A stretch of 64,000 nt of DNA, taken from the NCBI GenBank assembly GCA_963920575.1, contig OY986969.1:17159288-17223287 (forward strand), written 5' to 3'. This document shows positions 47,797-58,759 of the stretch, piece after piece (within the stretch, counting starts at the first letter, position 1; each line of letters starts with the position of its first letter). Both the position numbers and the translations under genes were made by a program. Origin of the DNA: Narthecium ossifragum (lineage: Eukaryota > Streptophyta > Magnoliopsida > Dioscoreales > Nartheciaceae). The notes below the pieces were generated by a model, which did not search any database, was not told the origin of the DNA, and was given only the letters and a program-made list of their open reading frames with translations.

Positions 47797-48712
47797 AACC
47801 ATGTATCTAGTTGTGCATTAGCTGCATGGGTTAGGGCGTGGGTGATCAACGGTATCACCGTCCCGAAGGCTTGGAAGCTCGGATTAGCCTTAGGACCGTG
47901 GCTGGGTATCTTGGTCCAGGTTTGAATGGTTGTGTTCAGTCGAATTCGATGATAGGCCTAGATGACTTGAATACTTGTTGATCGATGATTTAGAGGTCGT
48001 GTCGGCCTCTAGCCGGGTTCTGAGTTGTAGTCGGTGTCCGGTTTTCTTATCTCTTGAGTAGAGGGTGTGCCTACTCAACGGTGTTGTCTTCCTACCTAGT
48101 AGTGTTGGTTTTTTGCTTGTGAGATGGCAGTGTTGGTTTCCTGCCTCGCTGAGGGTGACCCAGTATGTGACCAGCTCGGCTGGAAGACCATGACCGAGGC
48201 CCCTCAGGGACACGCAGTGGGGTTATGGGGCCCCTGTGTACACCCAGGCCTTGCTAGAGGGTGATACTGTTGTGTTTCCCTCTTCCTTCTATGAGTCGTA
48301 GTTTAGTTATCCCTGCTGAGCTTAGTTGCTCATTCCTACCCGGGCTGCGTTTTACAGATGCAGAGTTAGCTCCTCTTCGGTGGCCCCTACCGGGCAGTTG
48401 ATTGGCGGTGCGGCGGCGTCTAGTGGAGTTTGAGGAGCGGTGATCTTTCTGTCTTCAGAACCCCTGTATAGTTAGCCTCTTACGGGAGTGTATGAATGTT
48501 TGTACTTGATTTCCCCTCTTCGAGGTTTTGTACACTTATATCACTTTGGATTTGTAATTTTTAATCTTGAGGTTTCTGTTAATTTAGAATTGTTAATTGA
48601 GGGTGTTTAATGAATGCTTAAAGAAACCAATAGACTAAAGGGAACCCTCGCCAAAATTTTCCGCATATAGTTAGGTTCCAGTTCGCATCCCCCGGCCCGG
48701 TTGCCCGCGTAC
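47797..48712 (+). mobile_element. Truncated A-family LTR copy G
   Basis: Matches the 3' 40 percent of F from about 45300 to the last 30 bp: GTTGTGCATTAGCTGCAT, the GGTTAGGGCGTGGG phrase, GGGGTTATGGG, and CCTACCGGGCAGTTG. It lacks the 5' half and the terminal GGGGCGCGACA, and has no target duplication. It ends abruptly next to a GC-rich segment. Confidence 0.8.
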
Positions 48713-50613
48713 CCTCTCCGTCTCGCTCTCGTGCCCGCCATGTACACGCCCTTGCTCGTCGCTCGCCATCGCGCGTCCGTGTCATCCGCAAGCCCGCGCC
48801 CCCTCGCCGCGTCACCCGTGCACCACGCGCGTTCGCGCCGCTCCCCTCTCACCTGTGCGCCACCACACCACGTCATGTCGTTCCACGTGCCATGACCGCC
48901 CCACCCTCCTTATGCCGCGTCCGTGCCATGCCGGCTCATGACTGACACGCTCTCTCACCGCGCCGCTCCCGCATCGACTCCACTTCCATGCGGCAACCTC
49001 CAACCTCACTGCGCCATCTCGAGCCATCTTCGCCGGCTCCCCGCCTGGAGGACTTGAGCTATGTGCCGGGGCTCTTCTCCCTTTCTTCCACCATCACAAA
49101 GGAGAAACCCAAGCCCAAGGGAACCCATACGCCGGCGCTCTGGCCTCATCGATCCGGCACGCGAGCTTGGACGGCTTACGAGCCAAGTGCTCATAACAGT
49201 GTTCTTCTTCTGTATTCTCATCCCCAATTTCAGTATTATATTCTTCTTCCATCTACATTAAAAAAATCCACATTCATCATATAATGGAACATGCAAAAGA
49301 GAAAAACACATAACTTGGACAAAACGTTGCATCTTGTGAGTTATATTCAATAGTGTTTATTAAGTAATGCTATTAGAAATTGACCAATTTGACAACTGTG
49401 AGTTACATCCTGTGATCCTTCTTCAAAATAATTAATTCTTTTATCTTAATTAAGGATTTATCATAGGATTGATTATCAATAAATTTCCTTTGAGACAACA
49501 GCTACTCATGAAGTAACAAACAAACAAGTAGATTCAAAAAGAGAGATAAGCAACAAAATTTAAATGGAAACTGATGAAATAACAAAAAGGAGGGGATGAC
49601 AATTATATACTTGTGGAGGCTTTTCATACATGATCAAGGGAGAGATCAACCAATCACAACGTTTTTGGAGCAGGATGGCGCTTGAGAAGAGAATGGTTCA
49701 AGTTATCGCTAGCTAGGGCATATATAGAACAATGTTAATTAAGGACAATTGGGTCTTTTTGTTATAATATCCCATCTCCCTTTTCTATGCGGAGAAGTGT
49801 TCCATACTCCCCCCTCCTAATGGGATAATCTAATCCCATGTATGCGGGATACAAACACCCAATGGGATAATTAGTCCTACCTTCACCTTCAAATAACGCA
49901 CCAAACGTAGGATAGGCTAAGATAAAAAGGAGAACTAACCCTATCCCCCCATGATCCCACGAAACAAACGTGGCCTAAGGGTTTTCCTCTTTCTATTCCT
50001 CGTTCCTCGATTTGAAATCGAGTTTCCAATTCACACCCCCCCCCCCTCTCTTGGACTTTCACACATCAGCAAATGGGGAATCTGGTCCAACAATTGGCTT
50101 TATGTTACCAGGAAGTCTGTATCTGGGTTGTAAACAGGGTAAGAGGTCATAGCATCCTCACAGGGTCATAGAGACTCACCAACTTATCTCTTAGTAGGTA
50201 CTCAGAGTTGTTGTCTTCAACATCAGCTTCATTCACATACTCATCCTCGAACACATCGTTCCCTTTCCTTTTATCACTGCCATGCCCACATATGTAACTT
50301 CCCTGACACCATCACTAACCTCCCTATCTGGTCCCTCATGAATTTGTACGACAAGAAATCTGAATGCATCTCGGGGGAATGAGATTTGATTTCATTGCGA
50401 CAAATATTTTGATTATATGGGTGATATGTGGACACGACACTCCCGGGATGCCAGACTGACAACCTGTTAATTACATCCCCGTAGGGAAAACCCCTGATTA
50501 AGGACTCGGGATCTAAAGTCCGGTTACATTAATATAAAAGAAGTTAATAAAAGACATAGAAAAGAATATTTTGAAGGATATCGGGTGGAGGCAGAGCCTC
50601 CGACCCTCACCTT
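48713..50613. other. No supported gene; GC-rich patch, poly-C and a MITE-like end
   Basis: 48713-49050 is GC-rich with CGCGCG/CACGTG words and no confident coding frame. 49780-49973 looks like one end of a Tourist-like MITE (GAAACAAACGTGGCC then TAA). 50034-50046 is a C run. A minus-strand frame near 50180-50330 reads SDKRKGNDVFEDEYVNEADV, with an acidic run like the start of MuDR-type transposases, but it is short and ends at stops. Confidence 0.35.
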
Positions 50614-50634
50614 TGTTACCAATGCAGGCACTCC

Positions 50635-53061
50635 TGTCACACCCCGACCCAGAAAACCCATCCAGGACGGGGCGTGAGGGTTCCTATCACTATTCATTAT
50701 CAATCGGCGCAGTACAAGCGGAAAAGAGGGATAATTTAAACAGTTGTATTCCAGATGCGAAACAGATTCAATTATAATATATCATCAAGTTGTACAGTTC
50801 AGATTTAATACAAAAGCTCCCAAGAGGCAGATATAATACAATACTCCAAAATCCTCAGAAGTTTACATCATATACATATATATCAAAATGTACAACAGAT
50901 CATCCTCAAGCAACCTCAAGCGCCCCTGGATGTACTCGCGCCGCTGAAGGCCGATCATGCCGGCTCCACTGAAGAAGAGCTACCACCTGCACCTGCAAAC
51001 GCAGCCCGGGTAGGAGTGAGCGATAAGCTCAGTAGGGTTCTACTCTATGGCACACTGAAGGGAGGAAAACAACAACAGTGTTGTCTCCCAGCCTAAGTCT
51101 AACGGATGCCACGGGTCCCATAACCCAGTTGATGTCCCAAGGGCTCCTGTCATGAAACCTCTCTCCTGAACATGTTACCATGAGGCCAAGGAACAGTAAC
51201 ACGCAGGATCACCCTAACCCAAGCTGGAATACCAAGCATTGGGGAACCACGTCGGGAACACATCAACATCCATCCTTAGCACTTGGCTTAGAAGACAACA
51301 CGACCTCTAAACCTCAAACACCGATTCAAGTGAACTATCGCAATCCTCAATCACAGGGGACTTGATCGTACAATGACACCCTACTCCTGACTACCCATCT
51401 ACGGTCCTAAGGCTAGATCCGAGCTACCCGAGAGCCTCGGATCGGCAACCCAAACCATCGCCCGCCTAACCTCAAATGCTTCTAATGCATACAATGCATG
51501 AGCCTAGGCAAACATCTATCCTAGATGTCTCTATATGTCACATCAGCAGTTATAAGTTCCACAGATATACAATAGCCCTCGGCAGTCGCCGGCAAGAGGC
51601 TAAGGTTCCACAATTTCCTCATTGGCTAGCACTCATAGCTAGCTAATGGCTAAGCACACCAATTAAGCATTTAACTACAATCACACATGTATTAAATGCA
51701 AACAAAGCCATAGATTTACCCAAAAAGAGAGTTACTCGAATCGATTCTCAAACCCGATGAAAATCCTTTGAAAACCTCATCAAATCCCCCCTACATGCTT
51801 CCCAACATGTTTAAATACTAATCCCAAATCAAATCCATCCAAGAAAAGTCAGAAAACCAAGTCCAAGGGGTCACGGACGATGTCACGGTCGATCCGGGGA
51901 TCGACCGTGAGACCACGGACGATGTCACGGTCGATCCACCGATCGACCGTGAGGCCAAAACTAGGAAAACCACATGGGTGACGGTCGATCGGCCCATCGA
52001 CCGTCGGGAGCCCAAAACGAGACAGAGCCTCACGGACGATGCGACAGTCGATCCGACGGTCGACCGTGAGGCGGGATGAAAACGAGAGAGAACCCACGGT
52101 CGATCGACCCATCGACCGTGGGAGGCTAAAATCCCGACAGAGCCTGACGGTCGATGCGACGGTCGATCCGACGGTCGACCGCCAGGCCCAGAAAGGGTAA
52201 AATGATACTTGACGGTCGATGCACCGATCGACCGTCGAGCCTCTGGCACAGTTCTTCAGAACAGTGCCGGAAATCCAATTTCTTGGATTTCAAGGATCAA
52301 ATCAAGATGGAATAAAATGAGATTTTGCAAGCAAGAGTATTTAGCAATGAGGAAGCTAATGGAATGAAGAAATACAGCTTTTGACGGTTAAATCTCCTAT
52401 CTAGGTCCAAATGGACAAAAATCGACAAAACGACGATAATACAGAAACCAACCGTTAGAATACGAAAAAGGCAAGGTAGGAATACTTTAAATCCTTCATA
52501 CTACATGCACAAAGAGTTACATAGCATTCTAACATGTATTCCTACAACGAAAGCACATAAAACCTATCCTAGGAGAACCCGATCCAAGGATCGAGGTAGA
52601 AACACCTACTTGAGCAAGTAGGGTAGCTCCTCCACGCGTGCCACCAGCCGAGCCGCCAAGATCCAAGCTCCGAAAGCCGAAGTCTCCAACCCTAGCTCAG
52701 CCGAAGGAGAGAGAGAAGGGGAGAGAACGACAGGTGAAGGAGAGAAGGAAAGAGAGAAAGGGACTTGGCTTATATAGACAATCCAGATCTATTTCAGCCG
52801 TCCGATTCGATCTTTTCCGATCGAGCTCCGATCCTCCGATCGGACGTACCCTAGGGATTCTAATCAAACACATACATCAATCCAAGTCAGTGTGTGGAAC
52901 GCGGGTGTGAAACCGACCACCAGAGGGCATATTTATCAAAATGCCCCCGGGGTCCAAACCGCCACACGATCGCCCGATCGTGCCCGACGCGGAACCAAAC
53001 CAACAGGAAACCGGCTCTCAACCCACGTGGTCGAGTCAGGTCTAAGGGACGGGCCCTCACA
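50635..53061 (-). mobile_element. Solo LTR H (2,427 bp) inside the LTR of V
   Basis: TGTCACACCCCGACCC to GGGCCCTCACA, flanks ACTCC and GCTCC (4 of 5). The inverted ends match D and N. It includes AACGCAGCCCGGGTAGGAG and other phrases shared with B and F, so the subfamilies are related. It has an array of GACGGTCGATC palindromes. The plus-strand open frame 52892-53527 crosses the H/V junction and is not a gene. Confidence 0.88.
51878..52240. repeat. Array of ACGGTCGATC...GATCGACCGT hairpins in LTR H
   Basis: At least seven imperfect inverted units in 360 bp, such as CACGGTCGATC followed about 10 bp later by GATCGACCGTG. Spacers vary. It occupies the same relative position as the GATCGATC clusters of B, D and F. 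It can form cruciforms and is CpG-rich. Confidence 0.85.
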
Positions 53062-53330
53062 GCTCCTGTCTTCTTCCTCAGATCTGGTACGGGGTCCTCA
53101 GGTTGGTGAGCCTTTCCTCTTTTACGCCGGCGCCTTCTGCTTTCCCTCTGGATCTACAGCTTTTGGCCTTCAACGTTGGGGAGCTTTCTCCTCTGTATCT
53201 TGTATCTGGAGAGTCCGGCAGGGTGTCTGTACGATCTCCAAGGTCTCTCAGAAGCCAAAGAAGAGCCAAGAGCCAGAGAAGCCAGGAGAACCAAGAGAGC
53301 CAAGAGAGAGCCAAGAAGCCCCCCTCCCCT

Positions 53331-53342
53331 CTCTATTTATAG
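53331..53342 (-). promoter_or_regulatory. TATA box in the LTR of element V
   Basis: CTATAAATAGAG on the minus strand, followed by a purine-rich leader. It is well placed, about 1.06 kb into the LTR, and is the likely U3/R boundary region. Confidence 0.65.
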
Positions 53343-54398
53343 GCGAGGGGCTAGAACTCCTAGCGGGCGCTTTGAATTTTGAAAGCGACCTGCCGTATCT
53401 CGGGAGTTGGGGCGTTAGGAGTGTATTCGGGGAGATCGTATCTGAGAGATACGTAAGTTGTTCCGGGGATCGTTTCTGGGTGTTGAGGCTGTTCCCAGGA
53501 GATCCTATCCGGGAGTTGGAGCGTTAGGAGCGTATCCGGGGAGATCGTATCTAAGAGATACGTAAGTTGTTTCGGGGATCGTATCTGGGTGTTGAGGTTG
53601 TTCCCAGGAGATCCTATCCGGGAGTTGGAGAGATTTATTCTCCTTTGAATTTGAATCATTTATTTGAATTCAAAGTGCATGTTTGAATTTCGAACATATG
53701 TGTTCGAATATGTTTGAATTTGGATATTTGTTTGAATTTCGAATATCTGTTGGAATTTTGGATATTTTGTGAATTTACCAAAATGTCCTTGGTCAAGGGT
53801 GATGTGCAAATGACCAAACTGCTCCTCCATCGGCCCATACTTATTTTGGACCAAAATACCCTTGTGTTGGGTGGGAGGGCCAATATGCATGTTTTGGACT
53901 ATTACATCTCTGGAGATGTAAAATGACCAAAATACCCTTGGGTTAGGCCATTACACCCCTGAAGATGTTAAATGACCAAAATGCCCTTGGGGACGGAAAT
54001 TACCGAAACGCCCTTGATGCTTGTGGTTTATGTAGGATGCCATCAAAACCATATAGGAAGAATTAGGTGTGTTAGGGGAGAGGGTTCCCTTAATATGGGG
54101 GAAATTACGATAATGCCCCTGCACTCATTCGGCTCATGTAGGGTGTTATCGAAGTTGTGTAGGGCTATCGTAGCATAGGCAGGAAGTTTAGGCTTTATAT
54201 TTTAACCCAAATTCCAAAAAGACCCCTAGGGGTAAAAATTACCAAAATGCCCTTTATTTCCTAATTTATGTAGGATCCCATCAAAGCCAGGGATATGTGG
54301 AGGGCACATGGTCATATGTGATTTTGAGGGATATGTACTTGGCCAAGATATTTCATGAATATCACTAATTTTAGCCTTAGCTAAAATCAGTGTCAACA

Positions 54399-54410
54399 GA
54401 TGCCCCCTTG
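54399..54410 (-). other. Polypurine tract of element V
   Basis: CAAGGGGGCATC on the minus strand lies immediately before the LTR start TGTTGACA. This is the plus-strand priming site used in LTR retrotransposon reverse transcription, and it fixes the element's orientation. Confidence 0.75.
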
Positions 54411-55164
54411 AGGCCTGCGTGTGAGACTTATGCGACTCGAGCACGCAAGGCTCGAAGAAGTTTGTGGAATTTGAATGTTGACGTTATCTGTCAACCTCGG
54501 AATTTGGTCGTGTGAGGTGCTCACAGGGGACCAGATCATTTGTGAAGACTATGCAAGTATCATTCTTGGGGTTTCGAGACTTGAGCTCGGATACCAGGGG
54601 CGAGATTTTTGTTTTTGTTTTTTTTGTTTTGACTTTTGGCTTTGAAACTTAGAGCATGTATGTGTGCTCTGAGTTCTTGTTGAGTTTGCATGAAGAATAT
54701 GGACATGCTCTGCTCAACACGAGTAGGTCCAATCATGTGTGTGCATCATAGCACATGAGAGGCTCAGAAAGTTTGTGTATGACCCTTGCTGGATTTCCCC
54801 TCGTATGTGTTGGTGAGAGGTCCTCTCTAAAGACCGGGCTTCGATAGAGATGATATATGTAGTGATGAGATCCAGAATGTCAAGAATTTGGGTTTGTAGA
54901 GCTAGGAGCACATATATTTTGCTTCGAGTTCATGCTAGATAGAGATTTACTCAAATATTTGAGTTTAGTTCCCTATTAGTTATGATGGAGATGAAGGTTC
55001 CGTGAGAATATGTACCCCACAGGAGTCCTGCCGTTGAATCTTGCCAAGGCTAAAGCCAATGGGCAATTCCAATGATGAGAGCTTGAGGACTTGTTGGAGC
55101 TCATGCAAACTTATATCTGATGAACTCCTCCCACATATTTAATGCCAAGTTAATGTTTCCTCTT

Positions 55165-55455
55165 TTTTTTTTTTTTTTTTTTGGAGAACTCTAGAGTCCT
55201 ATTTTGGACTCTTTGTCCATTGGTTTCAACCATAAATTCCGAAAATTGAAAGAATTAGAGTTTTAGTAAGACTCATGTATGTTCATCCTACATTACTCTT
55301 TCTTCTCTCTCTCTGTTTTTTTTTTATTTTAATGGAACTCTAAAGTCCTATTTAGTTTTGGACTCTGTGTCCATTGGTTTCAGCCATAAATTCCGAAAAT
55401 TGGAAGAATTAGAGTTTTAGTAGGACTCATGTATGCTCATCCTACATTACTCTTT
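55165..55455. repeat. About 154-bp direct duplication in the 3' spacer of element V
   Basis: Copies near 55165-55310 and 55320-55455 share CTCTAGAGTCCTATTT-like starts, CCATTGGTTTCA and AATTCCGAAAATTG, and ACTCATGTATG. A partial third copy follows near 55494. T runs separate them. Non-coding. Confidence 0.75.
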
Positions 55456-56023
55456 CTTTTCTCTTTTTCTCTGTTTTTTTTAGGCTAATTAAATAATTCC
55501 GAAAATTGGAAGAATTCTTATCCTAGGTGACCACATTTTGGGTGCTCCATAGGAATAAGTGAACTAGGACTCTTGTAATTTGTACTATGAGTCCTATTAG
55601 TTTGGACATCTTTCATATATGAGTATATCCAAACCAAGTTAGAATAGGATTGTTTCCTACTCCAACTCTTTTTGTCAAATTGGATTTGAATTGTCACAGG
55701 ATATCTTCTCAATCAAAGTAGGAGTTCATGTATATCTCATGAATCCCAAGGCAGCCTATTCATAGCTTTGAGATCCCTTTGACTGGCTCAATTTTTTTTT
55801 GAAGCTTTGGCGTAAGGGAGTCTTGGCTGCACGTTGTGGAGAAGCTTGGAGAAGCTCTATGAGGTTTTTTTTTCTCTCTCCTCTCTTCTTCTCTATTGTA
55901 TATTGACGTGTTCCTTCATTTGCTCTATCAGCTTTGAGATCCTTTTGACCGGATCATCTTTTATCCTTTCATTTGCATGCATGTCTTCATCTTCCCCTGT
56001 TTTTTTTTGTTTCTATATTTCTT

Positions 56024-56790
56024 TTCCATACCATCCGTACCTCTTGTTTGAGATTGTATCATGACGGTACCCGGTCGTATATCACGAAGTGACGGCTTGT
56101 GGGTCAATAAAAATATGTCTTGCGGGTGAAGATGGCGCAGCTTGCTCCGCTATCCGACGCAGCATTACCGATCCCACGGCGATTGCTCCACCGTGTTGTG
56201 TGATCCGGTATTTTGTTGATGATATGATCAAGAACATGAGAACCTTCCATTGCAACCCTTTGATGTGCATGAATGGAAAATCCGTCGGACTACAGTGTGG
56301 ATAGAAACACTGTCTATAGTTGCAATGGCATGCCTAGGGACATCAAAGTTCTAGTTCATTTTAATTCGGCCCTTTTTTTTTTCTCCCTTTTGTTGCCGAG
56401 GTTTTCCTTCTCTTTCTTTTTTTTTTCTACCGACCGTACCTCTTGTTTGAGGTTATATCACGACGGTATCCGGTCGTATATCACGACGCGACGGCTTGTG
56501 GGGGGTCAATAAAACATGTCTCGCGAGTGAGGGTAACGCAGCTTGCTCCGTTATTTGACGCGACATTACCGATCCCACGGCGATTGCCCCACCGTGATGT
56601 TCGTTCCGATATTTTGTTGATGATATGATCAGAAGCAAGAAAGCTCCTATGGACACTTCGACGTGCATGGAAGGAAAATCCGTTGGACTGCAGTGTGAAT
56701 AGAAGCACTGTGCATGGTCGTGGCGGCAGGCCCGAGCGCGTCGAAGTTTTTTTTTTTTTCCTCTTTCTGTAGACCCTTTTCCTCTCATTT
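56024..56790. repeat. About 399-bp tandem duplication upstream of the antisense ORF
   Basis: CGTACCTCTTGTTTGAG occurs at 56036 and 56435, and the following sequence (GGTCGTATATCACGA, ACCGATCCCACGGCGATTG, TTTTGTTGATGATATGATCA) is colinear in both copies. Each copy ends in a T run. It lies in what would be the intron or leader of the antisense ORF. Confidence 0.85.
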
Positions 56791-56823
<33 letters not shown>

Positions 56824-56825
56824 AG

Positions 56826-57911
56826 CCTATTGGCGATAGGTTTTCTTCCCAGGAAGCTTCACCCTCAGCTGGGAAGCGCCAACCTTCACCTTCTGAGGAT
56901 GGTTTGCCAACATCTTCCAGAAAAAGGTCAAGGACACCGCTTGTGGAGGAGAGTTCTGATGGGCGAGACATCTCGCGAGTTCTCAGCATATCAGAAGCTC
57001 ATGATGTGGATATGGAGGTCACCTCGTGCGCCGAAAGTAATCCTCCCGTTTGTCGCTCTTTAGTGTTCTCACCCCCTTCCCTAGTGCTTCCACCAAGAGA
57101 GATGATAGAAGCCCTCCGTGACATTGATCAAGAAGAAACTGATGGAGAGTTATCTCATACAGGAGAGAAGATCATGAGCTCTCCTAGACAGACGACGACC
57201 TCTGATGTAGAACTATCGTCACTTGCTGAGCCTGGGAGTATCCCTGAGGGGAAAAAGACAACTGAGGTGGAGCTGCCCTTGGCTGGCGGGCCTGAGCGTC
57301 CTCCTGAAAAGACAACCATTGTGAACAGGGATACAGACAATGCTCCCCCCCACTCTGCTCCTTTTCACGAGAAAATAGCTGAAATTTATAGAGCCACTGA
57401 GAAGCAGTTATTGGAGGTTTTCCTACCCATACTGACTCATTGTCAGGATCCTGAAGAGTTAAGCCGACATGTTTCATCGTTGTTGCTGGCACTACCTGAC
57501 TATGCCTTGGGGTCATCATCTCTCAAAGGGACTTTGCAGTCTCTTCAATCACAAATTTCTCATTATCAGGCTGAGTCTCAAGATGAGGAAAAGCAAGTCA
57601 AGGATTGCAAAACAGATATGGAGGACTTTGCACAAGGCATAGAGACGTCCAAGTTGAAGCTGGAGGAGATATCAGACTGTCGTCGAGTTACGCTTGAGGA
57701 TAGGCAACGCCTTGAGGCACTACTGAAGGCTCTTGACGAGAAGGACGCCGATTTGATAAGAGCTGAAGGGGAATGGACAACATCACTCAAGAAGATGCAA
57801 GAAGGCCATGATGAGGCAGTCCATCGTTTGGAAATTCTTCAAGTCACTCATGGTGACTTACAAGCTCATTTGGAGAGTACCTATGAGATTTTGAGGCGCT
57901 GGGGCTCATAG
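56826..57911 (+). CDS. Antisense accessory ORF of element V (last exon), coiled-coil protein of unknown function
   Basis: A plus-strand open frame of 361 codons ending at TAG 57909-57911, opposite in sense to pol and placed between pol and the 3' LTR. It begins after a very long T run and GCAG, a textbook 3' splice site, so earlier exons are expected upstream; I could not find them. The N-terminal half is Ser/Pro/Glu-rich and disordered with a basic patch (SRKRSRTP). The C-terminal part (about 215-360) is Leu/Glu/Lys/Gln-rich and predicted coiled coil. Antisense ORFs in this position are known in Tat-lineage elements. I do not recognise a catalytic domain. The frame is intact although pol has four stops. 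Confidence 0.7.
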   Translation, partial: PIGDRFSSQEASPSAGKRQPSPSEDGLPTSSRKRSRTPLVEESSDGRDISRVLSISEAHDVDMEVTSCAESNPPVCRSLVFSPPSLVLPPREMIEALRDIDQEETDGELSHTGEKIMSSPRQTTTSDVELSSLAEPGSIPEGKKTTEVELPLAGGPERPPEKTTIVNRDTDNAPPHSAPFHEKIAEIYRATEKQLLEVFLPILTHCQDPEELSRHVSSLLLALPDYALGSSSLKGTLQSLQSQISHYQAESQDEEKQVKDCKTDMEDFAQGIETSKLKLEEISDCRRVTLEDRQRLEALLKALDEKDADLIRAEGEWTTSLKKMQEGHDEAVHRLEILQVTHGDLQAHLESTYEILRRWGS

Positions 57912-58219
57912 AGTCTCGTTCATCTTCTTTTTTTTTTACAGCAAACTTGAGTTTAGGTTAAACTCATAGAGCGTAGAAAACTTAGATTTCTGTAGTTTGG
58001 GCTCTTTTATAGAGTTTGATTTTGATTTTGATTTTTTTCATGTGTTCATAACTATGCTTTCATATGAATGCTTTGCTTTGCTTTCTTTCACAAGGCTTAT
58101 AAGTTTATGCTTACGAAGTTTGAAACACGATGATTGGAACTTGTGCTGATGGAACTCCCAAGTTCTTTGCTTTTGCATAGATATTTTGGACTTACCTTCC
58201 ATTCATAAGACTTGGAACA

Positions 58220-58710
58220 CACATGTGTTATCAGTTTAGGCCCGTAAAGCTTGGGGCACTATGTTGAGAACTTGTGCTCATGGAGCTTTCAAGTTTTTAT
58301 GCTTTTAGTTTATACTCGTGAAGCTGGGAGTGTAGTTGCTTGCAGTTTATGCCCGTGAAGCATGGGGCACTATGTTGAGAACTTGTGCTCATGGAGCTTT
58401 CAAGTTTTTATGCTTTTAGTTTATACTCGTGAAGCTTGGAGTGTAGTTGCTTGCAGTTTTTGCCCGTGAAGCTTGGGGCACTATGTTGAGAACTTGTGCT
58501 CATGTAGCTTTCAAGTTTTTATGCTTTCAGTTTATACTCGTGAAGCTTGGAGTGTAGTTGCTTGCAGTTTAGGCCCGTGAAGCTTGGGGCACTATGTTGA
58601 GAACTTGTACTCATGGAGCTTTCAAGTTTTTATGCTTTCAGTTTATACTCGTGAAGCTTGGAGTGTAGTTGCTTGCAGTTTAGGCCCGTGAAGCTTGTGG
58701 CACTATGTCA
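58220..58710. repeat. 111-bp tandem repeat between integrase and the antisense ORF
   Basis: The landmark GGGGCACTATGTTGAGAAC recurs at 58253, 58364, 58475 and 58586, with a degenerate fifth at 58697: an exact period of 111. Units contain CATGGAGCTTTCAAG and TTTATACTCGTGAAGC. 3' tandem repeats are typical of Tat-lineage elements. Copies are nearly identical, so they were homogenised recently. Confidence 0.95.
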
Positions 58711-58759
58711 TCTTAAGCATAATATCGCTTTAGGAATTTACCGTTTACTGGAGGCGGGG

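Larger units (their letters stand above)
50614..54398 (-). mobile_element. 3' LTR of element V, split by solo LTR H
   Basis: On the minus strand it begins TGTTGACACTGATTTTAGC at 54398, directly after the polypurine tract. A probable end is GGTAACA at 50614, on the far side of H; without H it is about 1.35 kb. The U3 region is full of ACCAAAATGCCCTTG phrases (53770-54260), and 53400-53640 has two copies of a CGGGAGTTGG...GATCGTATCT unit of about 120 bp. The far end is a guess, because the other LTR is outside the window. Confidence 0.75.

Noticed and set aside
52892..53527. 211-codon plus-strand frame
   Set aside because: It crosses the H/V LTR junction and is antisense to the V promoter region; no domain.
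56453..56989. 178-codon minus-strand frame
   Set aside because: Contains a poly-Lys run from the T tract and is the complement of the duplicated spacer and of the antisense exon.
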